Below are positions 58,601 through 64,000 of a stretch of 64,000 nucleotides of DNA, piece after piece. The translations under genes were made by a program, and so were the position numbers. The notes under the pieces are model-generated. The model searched no databases. It was not told the DNA's origin and saw only the letters and a program-made list of their open reading frames with translations. The stretch is from Nilaparvata lugens (lineage: Eukaryota; Arthropoda; Insecta; Hemiptera; Delphacidae), in NCBI RefSeq assembly GCF_014356525.2, contig NC_052518.1, positions 102,048,767-102,112,766 on the forward strand. Reading direction: 5' to 3'. How positions within the stretch are numbered: position 1 is the first letter of the stretch; every line of letters starts with the position of its first letter.

Positions 58601-60553
58601 ATTCAATGCAACACATTTTTAATGAATAAAAGTTAATTCGTATTACTTTTTGTTGGTGGGGAGTCCCTTGCGGGAAGGCCCTACCGAGCCCGAAAATAAA
58701 ATTAAGCCGTCAATAATAATAATAATAATAATAATAATGTTTTATTAACTCAAGAGTTTTTAAAATATAGAGTTTAAGACCCGTAATGAGCCTTACGACT
58801 GACATACCAGCCAGCCAGGACTGACAATTTAACGTGCCCAGTTTAATTACGATAGTGACCTGTTTAATTTAATAATGAATGTTTCAACAACTATAATTGT
58901 AGGGCGAAACATGATTAATAATATAGCATTAGAATTTGATTCATGGTTAAGTATTTTTATTTTACGAAAGAAGCTACATCCATATTATACATTAAGGGCC
59001 GGGATTTGGCCAAGTTCTAGACTTCAAACAGCTGGAGTCAGAAAATTGGTTTTCCGAAACGGGGCGTAGTCGTAGTTATTATCATAGTCAGGTTCGAATT
59101 AAATTTCGAAAAACTAGAAAATTGAACACAAAATAAAATAAAGAGAAAATGGTGTAAAGTTTCAGCTATTTTGAATTATTTAGGAATGTTTGATTTCGTC
59201 AAGGAAAGACGTTTCCAATATTGTAGGAATGAGAAAATAAAAACTGCGACTACTGTCACAAAAACTGCGACTACGCACCGTTTTGGAAAGCAATTTTCTG
59301 ACTCCAGCTGTTTTAAGTCTAGAACTTAGCTAAATCCCGAGCTCGGAAACCAGCCCTTAAAGTTGAAAGTTGGGGTTGATGAAGGGGAAAAATGTACAGA
59401 GTTACTACAAAAGATTCATCTAATTTAAAAAATTAATAATTATCAAAGTACTAATTCGAAATGGATAATTTATACCAATGAACAGAGGAAATTCCAAAGT
59501 TTTTTCACAATAAATACCTTGAGTCCCTATTAGACTAGGGCCCAGTTGCACAAAAGCCGGTTATATTTTAACCGTGATTAATTTCACGAGAACCTATCAG
59601 AGAAGGCGTCTTTTCTAAAAGGCCTTCACGGTTTAAATCACGGTTAAAATTTAACCGGCATTTGTGCAACAGCCACTAGGGCAGCCATCCTGTCAGCCAC
59701 ATTTTGGCTGCTGGTATGATGCCGAGCTCGACGACCACACAGGAAGTCAAAATGTGGCTAAAACAATGCTAGGTGATGGAGTGAGCGACTGCCTGTGACC
59801 TGGTTGCTTGGCTGGCTGCGCAACCTGGCTGTCTAGTCTAATAGGGACTCAAGGTATTTATTGTGAAAAAACTTTGGAATTTCCTCTGTTCGTTGGTATA
59901 AAGATTATCCATTTCGAATGAGTACTTAGGTACTTGACTTTGACCTCCCTCACAGTAGGCTGCTAAAAACGCAGAGACAGCTACAAACACAGGGTCTTCG
60001 CTTTCATAATTGCCTGCCACATGAGATAAAAAGTAAGGAACAGCCTAAACTATTTAAGCAAGCTCTAAAAAATATCTTTTAGACAATCCACTCTATTCAC
60101 TAAAGGAATTTCCAGTGAAGAGTGTGATTGACAAGTAGTGACTTCCTTGACGTGCCCCTCATCTTTGTCATGAAATGAAATGGACAGAGTTTTTTTCAAA
60201 TCAGATGAACTTTTGAAGTAACCCTGTGCATTTTCCCCCCTTTGTCAACCCCAACTTTAAACTTGCAAAAAAAAAACCAAATGCAAAAATATACTGAATA
60301 AGTAATGAAAATGTTCTTACAGTGTCGTGATTAATCTATAATCATCCCACATGTGTGCAATAAAGTCCAATTTACTCTTGCTTGTGTAATTATCGCAGGT
60401 GGGACACTTATATGTGCCAGGTTCTGGTACATCCGGTACCTTCAAGTTTTCAGAGAAAATATGGCCTCTTATGTGTTCTCTGAGGTTTCTGGTCCTCCTT
60501 CGCGGAAGACCCATGTCAACCGTGTTGTCAAATGACGGTAGATTCTTGTATAC
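51963..60553 (-). CDS. C2H2 zinc-finger protein, 5' end not found
   Basis: Five exons with GT/AG borders join in phase into 386 residues plus a stop; the N-terminus lies further upstream or beyond the window. In the partial protein, residues 50-72 form a finger-like CPTC segment in which the last histidine is replaced by tyrosine. Four complete fingers follow: C169-C172-H185-H190, C218-C221-H233-H238, C255-C258-H271-H276 and C314-C317-H330-H335. Linkers between fingers are long, not the TGEKP type, so tandem DNA reading is less likely than separate nucleic-acid or protein contacts. Residues 90-165 are lysine- and serine-rich and probably disordered and nuclear-targeting. I do not recognise an orthologue, and no BTB, KRAB or ZAD domain is visible. 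Confidence 0.85.
52718..52767. repeat. Perfect 19-bp-arm hairpin
   Basis: AAGATATTGTCAATTCCAC (52718-52736) and its exact complement (52749-52767) are separated by 12 bp. It lies about 90 bp upstream of the last zinc-finger exon, in the intron. Confidence 0.88.
52768..54236. other. Intron of the zinc-finger gene
   Basis: This A+T-rich intron contains T-rich tracts at 53640-53700 and a segment at 53710-53790 that resembles 29510-29600 (both have GGAACTGCAACAAG-like then GACA(T/C)GTCAAAGT-like words). No other gene is seen. Confidence 0.5.
54237..54346 (-). CDS. Zinc-finger gene, linker exon 2
   Basis: A phase-0 to phase-2 exon reading AYRKRSATKVSATSEKNKVD and SNSKRPRCRPEKE. The basic KRPRCRP stretch is a plausible nuclear localisation signal. 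Borders are AATTTTGCAG and GTAAGA. Confidence 0.82.
55098..56710 (+). mobile_element. MITE family A, copy 3, split by a LINE fragment
   Basis: The outer arms are 55098-55180 and 56652-56710. They match the family A arms but carry a private outer variant, GCACGTACGTCG in place of GCACAAAAGCCGG, on both sides in mirror image, so they belong to one element. Between them lies a reverse-transcriptase segment. Compared with the uninterrupted copy at 360-503, the left arm stops after TTTTCAAAAATGCC and the right arm resumes at ATTGGTTCTCG. The intervening TTCTCTG is missing and there is no target-site duplication. Confidence 0.88.
55177..56611 (+). pseudogene. LINE reverse transcriptase, open except for one TGA
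   Basis: The frame runs from within the RT domain (GKACGIDGIPVDLWKEMGEK) to the natural-looking C-terminus (RREWRAAAI and TAG). A single in-frame TGA at 55743-55745 is the only break. RT blocks present include VIVPIPKKKNTRKCEEFRTI, QYGFRKGGGTREAI, VDLEKAFDRVRWDRL, RQGCCMSPILFNVYLEDIL and the catalytic IRFADDMAIL (about 55870). Downstream, LYGAETWTLRKENKRRLEAL and RGRGRRRYKMLDDIK are typical of RTE-like LINE proteins. The endonuclease half and the 3' tail are absent. Apart from the stop it is much better preserved than the other LINE copies here. The TGA could be a CGA-to-TGA mutation of an arginine codon. Confidence 0.92.
56834..57219. mobile_element. Inverted-repeat MITE
   Basis: AAATCTTGAAGTACCCTTTA on the left (about 56845) is complementary to TAAAGGGTACTTCAAGATTT on the right (about 57188). 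Flanking AACAATA words also pair. It lies 125 bp beyond the MITE A/LINE composite, in the same intron. No coding capacity is seen. Confidence 0.8.
57447..57563 (-). CDS. Zinc-finger gene, linker exon 1
   Basis: A phase-0 exon of 39 codons reading INRVIWRLEIEMKADKKEVS and KDSDSTTKDPPRLKR. It is charged and low in complexity. Borders are TTTTGTCCTAG and GTAATT. Confidence 0.8.
58122..58158 (-). CDS. Zinc-finger gene, 37-nt microexon
   Basis: The acceptor TTTTTTTTTCAG is followed by 37 nt encoding PSSAEKKQYETY, then GTAAGT. It converts the phase-2 end of the upstream exon to phase 0, exactly as the next exon needs, which is the main support for it. Confidence 0.75.
58712..58738. repeat. AAT trinucleotide microsatellite
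   Basis: Nine consecutive AAT units, in an intron of the zinc-finger gene. Confidence 0.95.
58996..59356. mobile_element. TTAA-flanked MITE
   Basis: TTAA is found at 58992-58995 and 59357-59360. Long arms pair through CAGCTGGAGTCAGAAAATTG on the left and its complement on the right, and through GGGCGTAGTCGTAGTT and its partner near 59260. It is non-coding and abuts the foldback element that starts at 59358. Confidence 0.87.
59358..60266. mobile_element. Foldback element with unequal arms and a nested MITE
   Basis: Left arm 59358-59538 pairs with the right side in two blocks, 59826-59930 and about 60196-60266. Matching words include GAACAGAGGAAATTCCAAAG, TTGAGTCCCTATTAGACTAG and AAAGTTGGGGTTGA. 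The right arm carries about 265 bp of extra sequence (59931-60195). The loop holds MITE family A copy 4. It is located in a zinc-finger gene intron, about 55 bp from the first visible exon. Confidence 0.82.
59537..59681. mobile_element. MITE family A, copy 4
   Basis: It starts GGGCCCAGTTGCACAAAAGC and ends with the complementary CCGGCATTTGTGCAAC, with the family core CGTGATTAATTTCACGAGAA. It is inserted in the loop of the 59358-60266 foldback element. Confidence 0.88.
60321..60553 (-). CDS. Zinc-finger gene, first visible exon
   Basis: It follows the acceptor ATTTTTGCAG and ends CACT before GTAAGA. It encodes MGLPRRRTRNLREHIRGHIF and GTYKCPTCDNYTSKSKLDFI. A basic RRRTR stretch near residue 20 could act in nuclear import. 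Without splicing the frame would stop at the donor TAA. Confidence 0.8.
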
Positions 60554-61080
60554 CTGCAAAAATTTAACTTCGTTAAATGCTAATCTAAACACTCTACTAA
60601 ACACTTTACTAAAATGTAAATTTTGTACGAAACAGGATTCAAGTAATGAGAAGGAAGGAAATAAGAAGAAAAATAAGAATAAGAAGAAAATTAGAAGAAG
60701 AAGAAAGGGGCTCAGAGACGATGTTATAAGGAATGAGAGGGTCATTTTTTTACAACCTCCGATTGGCCATAAATAATAAGACTAATTTATAAAAAATATT
60801 TCTTTTTTACTAAACGTTACTTACACTTATGTTTATTCTCAAACATAATTACCTTGCAGGTTGAAGCATTTGTTATACCAGTGGACCAGTCTAACAAAAC
60901 CCTCTTAATAAAATTCTGCCGTCAAATGAGTTCAAGTGGGCTATGTCGTTATTAATGAGCTACTCGTTAGTTTGCAAGCTCGGCCCTCAACGTCATGACT
61001 CGAGTATGGGGAAAAGATATAAGTTACTAGTGGCCAAGTCAGTTTTGTGTTGTGAGTGATCGAAATAATTATCCCATTTA

Positions 61081-61409
61081 ATTTGCCGGAATGAAACTCA
61101 ATTTTTTTAAATAGGAAGGTGGTCATGCGATACATGATTTCGATACGGAATTTCAAGAAAAAATGAATGGCGAAAACCGCACATCGATATCGCAAACTGT
61201 TCAGAAGATATTCACATTATCATCATGCAAATCAAAAATGAAATACATGAGTGGTATTGATTAATAATGTGAAAATCTTTGAAACGGTTTGAGATATCAA
61301 TCTGCGGTTTCTGCCTTTCATTTTTTCTTGAAATTCCCTATCCAAGTCATGTATTGCACGAACACCTTCCTATTTAAAAAAATAAATTTGCATTCAAAAT
61401 GGCGGATCC
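61081..61409. mobile_element. Foldback element with ~145-bp arms
   Basis: Arms 61081-61222 and 61258-61409 are imperfect complements. Paired blocks include TTTTTTTAAATAGGAAGGTG, GAATTTCAAGAAAAAATGAA and ACCGCA-containing words, closing around a loop of about 35 bp. The right edge reads AAAATGGCGGATCCAAGATG. Confidence 0.85.
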
Positions 61410-61467
61410 AAGATGGCAGACCAGATTTTTAAATTCATTGTAAAGTAGTTTTTTCAATTTGAGTAGG

Positions 61468-62004
61468 ATCCCCAATCACACCCACCGTCAAATTATCTTT
61501 GTGTATGAGACATTAAGCCGTTCTCGGACTTTTCACCCACTCTGTATGTTGCGCCATAACAATGTGGCAAAAATTGTTCATTTGGAACTGCAGATCAAGT
61601 TTGGGAATATTGCAGAGGTCCCCCCACCGTATTATAACTATCAGCCTACTCCTCTGGTTGAGTTCAATCACGTCAAGATCAACTGGGATGTCCAAATGAT
61701 TACAGACAGGCGAGTAGTACACAACAAGCCCGACATCCTAGTATTGGATCAGCTGGAGACGAGGGCTTATATAATTGATATCGCTGTACCTTCGGATGAG
61801 ACAGACCACAGCCGAAAACTCAGAAAATACCAGGAGCTATCATTTGAGCTGAAGGAAATGTATGGGCTGAATACAGTGAGAATACTTCCAATTGTAATAA
61901 CAGTCAATGGCCTGATACTCGAGTCAGTTGTGGAAACTTCTTTCTTTATTAAAAAAAAAAAAAACATAAAACACATCCCAAACAACAAATACAATATTGT
62001 TTCC
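61468..62004 (+). pseudogene. C-terminal REL-endonuclease fragment of a non-LTR retrotransposon
   Basis: The frame reads RHNNVAKIVHLELQIKFG, then a PPYYNYQP segment, ITDRRVVHNKPDILVLDQLE and AYIIDIAVPSDETDH, then KYQELSFELKEMYGLN and ILPIVITVNGLI. This is the restriction-like (PD-(D/E)XK) endonuclease region found after the RT in R2/R4-type non-LTR elements, with the conserved PDI and ID(I/F)AVP motifs present. The RT domain is missing. The frame ends in a lysine-rich stretch caused by an A run (about 61950) and is therefore probably untrimmed 3' sequence. Confidence 0.85.
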
Positions 62005-62455
62005 TAATTTCTAATATGTGTTCCCTATAGGCTACCCTGTGTGGGACACTTGAATAAAATATTAATTTATAAATTTACATATTATAATATAATGAAGAAC
62101 ATAATAATTGATTATGTTATTATATTGAAATAAATCAATATGTCAATTTATAATCATTCCCGCACACATTCACACGCACACACATACACACAAACAAAAC
62201 TTGAAATTATATACGGAGTGGTTGCTGTTTTTTCTTATGTAGTTCAATTTAATTCACAATTCAACGTTTCGTTTTTTCCAAAGTGCTGATGTAATTAGAC
62301 CATAAATGAATACGCGTTTTTGAAGAAAGATATATTGATTGAAATTTAATACTGTCTTACTGTTTACGCATACCGGACGGGATTTGTGAGTTCAATGATC
62401 TTTAATTGTTTCAGCGTTCATGTCGAGTAATGTAGACTTTATAGTAAATTTAGAT
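62005..62455. other. A+T-rich sequence with short CA repeats
   Basis: Only a short CA-rich tract (about 62165-62200) stands out. No gene is seen. Confidence 0.5.
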
Positions 62456-62810
62456 CTATATTGATTTAGTAAAAAAATAATTTGCGTTGTCTAGTTGTAA
62501 TATGAATTTCTTGATTTGTTTTCTAAATGACTCACATGACGTTATTTTCCTTGTTGTCACTGGAAGTGAATTGAATATTTTTAGAGCTATGTATTTCAAA
62601 TGACGTCTTGAATGTTCTAAAGTTGTCGAAGTATTGACTTGGTAGACGAGGTGCTGAAGGGAATGCACAAATCTGTTCTCCTTGAAACTACACATATTGT
62701 GCGTAAGTTCATTAAAAAGTTACACAGTGTTATAAAGATGAAATGAAGGTTGCATAAAGTGCCCCTTCTTTGAAAAAATATATCCGCAAAAGCGTGCTCA
62801 CCAATGAAAG
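62456..62810 (-). pseudogene. LINE ORF2 C-terminal remnant
   Basis: On the minus strand, NFLMNLRTICVVSRRTDL appears in one frame and EHSRRHLKYIALKIFNSLPV in another, ending KQIKKFILQLDN. The ALKIFNSLP block is the hallmark near the end of jockey-like LINE proteins. A frameshift near 62640-62690 separates the two parts. Confidence 0.75.
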
Positions 62811-63119
62811 AATCTGGTGTGGCGCACTCACGCAACTTTCCTTGCTCATTGAACTGTAAGCCCCATTCTCAAAGGAGAATAATTTAGGGGAATAACATAA
62901 TGACGATTGGCAGCAACATATTTGAAACTACGATCAGACTACTGTATATGTGTATGTATAATTTTTCTCAATGTACTTCTTCCTTTGTGTAAATTGTGAA
63001 ATCCGATGATATTTTTTAAAAGTCGTCAAAACAGCTGTTCTACAGATGAAATATCTCGACTATGTGTTCTTTTTATGAACTGCTCTACCTACCTACCTCA
63101 TACACGAGAAGGAGGTTAC

Positions 63120-63560
63120 AAAGTCCATTTCTCAAGGATGGGGTGGACCTCCCATTAGTTTCCCAGAAAGGAGACTCATGCCAGTTAATAGAGCTGATAA
63201 ATAACTAACTATACAGGGTACGAATTTGAAAAAAAATCGGTCAAGTCATTTTTGAGAAAATCGTGAAAAACATGGTTTTTTAGTAATTATCCGCCATCTT
63301 GAATTGAATTTCTTACTGTTTAAAATTTTAAAAGTTTAAAATTTCAAGTCAATCGGTTAATTAGGAATGGAGTTATCGTGTTCACAGACATATACACACA
63401 CACATACCAACACCCAAAAATCATGTTTTTGGACTCAGGGGACCTTGAAACGTATAGAAAACTTGAAATTAGGGTACCTTAATTTTTTTTTGGAAAGCAA
63501 TACTTTCCTTACCTATGGTAATAGGGCAAGGAAAGTAAAACATGTTTTTTTTCGACAGCA
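63120..63560. repeat. Dispersed-repeat-like segment
   Basis: The segment includes GTTTCCCAGAAAGGAGACTC, then GGACCTTGAAACGTATAGAA and GGGTACCTTAATTTTTTTTT, and near the end GGAAAGCAATACTTTCCTT beside GGCAAGGAAAGTA, which can pair. It has the look of a LINE or SINE 3' region known in several insects; I base this on memory and not on a search. Only one copy is in the window. Confidence 0.45.
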
Positions 63561-63673
63561 TGAATTTTCAAATTTCCATATCAATATTGGCCTAATAGGT
63601 ACCCTACCTACGTTCGCGATATGTTTTATGTACCATATTCATTTATTTACCGCCGTGATACGATATTATAAGA

Positions 63674-64000
63674 TCCATAGGTTCGTGGCAGTTTTTTTGA
63701 CAGAACCTCTCAATAACGAATACCTCTTGGCAGCGAATTTTTTCTCGGGATAATCGACTTCGTTTTATAGAGGGTCGACGTTCATAATATTGTTCTGAAT
63801 TGATGTTTTTGCTTTGCCACAGTAGCACCATTGTAAGTGTAGGAACTTAGGATGTACCGATGAGTTGATTATCTATAGTTTCTATAATATAACACAAATA
63901 CAGTGGAACCTCTGTATAACGAAGTCGATTATCCCGAAAAAAAATTCGCCGAGAGGTATTCGTTATTGAGAGGTTCTGTCAAGAAAACTGCCACGATCCT
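63674..64000. mobile_element. Tigger-like inverted-repeat element, cut by the window edge
   Basis: AGTGGAACCTCTGTATAACG at about 63902 has the form of Tigger/pogo transposon ends. The block from there to 64000 is the inverted copy of 63678-63775, with shared words GAGAGGTTCTGTCAAGAAAA-like and TAACGAAGTCGATTATCCCG-like. At least 100 bp of arm is present on each side of a ~125-bp loop; the right part continues outside the window. Confidence 0.72.

Noticed and set aside
59838..60020. Minus-strand frame MAGNYESEDPVFVAVSAFLA as a zinc-finger gene exon
   Set aside because: It sits in the extra segment and right arm of a foldback element, and no splice pair connects it in phase with the neighbouring exons.

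Overview
The window is about two-thirds A+T, has long introns with GT/AG borders, and is dense in degraded transposable elements. It is nuclear DNA of an arthropod. The inverted-repeat elements and the protein sequences suggest an insect, probably a sap-feeding hemipteran such as a planthopper; that is an inference and was not tested by search. I saw no CRISPR array, operon, rRNA or tRNA gene.

Two host genes are clear, both on the minus strand. The first (45304 down to 13532) encodes the arginine methyltransferase CARM1/PRMT4 (CARMER in flies). I could join eleven coding exons in phase into a 548-residue protein with the PH-like N-terminus, the SAM-binding fold, the double-E loop, the THW loop and a conserved C-terminus. 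Its last intron is about 14.3 kb. The second (60553 down to 51963, 5' end not found) encodes a C2H2 zinc-finger protein with four complete fingers; five exons join in phase, including a 37-nt microexon. A third, unidentified minus-strand gene probably ends inside the last CARM1 intron: two exons at 22868-22801 and 22358-22202 splice in phase and end in an acidic C-terminus.

Layout: 0-6.2 kb holds inverted-repeat elements, an element built of about 125-bp units, and a nested direct duplication. 6.3-9.2 kb is a decayed pogo/Tigger-type transposon with TA-flanked inverted repeats, followed by a LINE remnant to 9.9 kb. 9.9-13.5 kb is A+T-rich with no recognised gene. 13.5-45.3 kb is CARM1, whose introns hold many small inverted-repeat elements, a Tc1/mariner-type transposon carrying an inserted TTAA-flanked element, a 5'-truncated LINE, a PIF/Harbinger-like element with a MADF fossil, and an inverted-repeat element enclosing LINE sequence. 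45.8-48.3 kb is a frameshifted LINE pointing away from CARM1. 48.6-51.6 kb holds inverted-repeat elements and a higher-order tandem array. 52-60.6 kb is the zinc-finger gene, with a second inverted-repeat element enclosing a nearly open LINE reverse transcriptase in an intron. 61-64 kb is palindromes, LINE 3' fragments and the edge of a Tigger-like element.

The most unusual observation is that two unrelated inverted-repeat elements (43225-44290 and 55098-56710) each hold a truncated LINE reverse-transcriptase segment at their centre. In the second the LINE piece sits at the apex of a MITE without a target-site duplication and in place of about 7 bp of MITE sequence.
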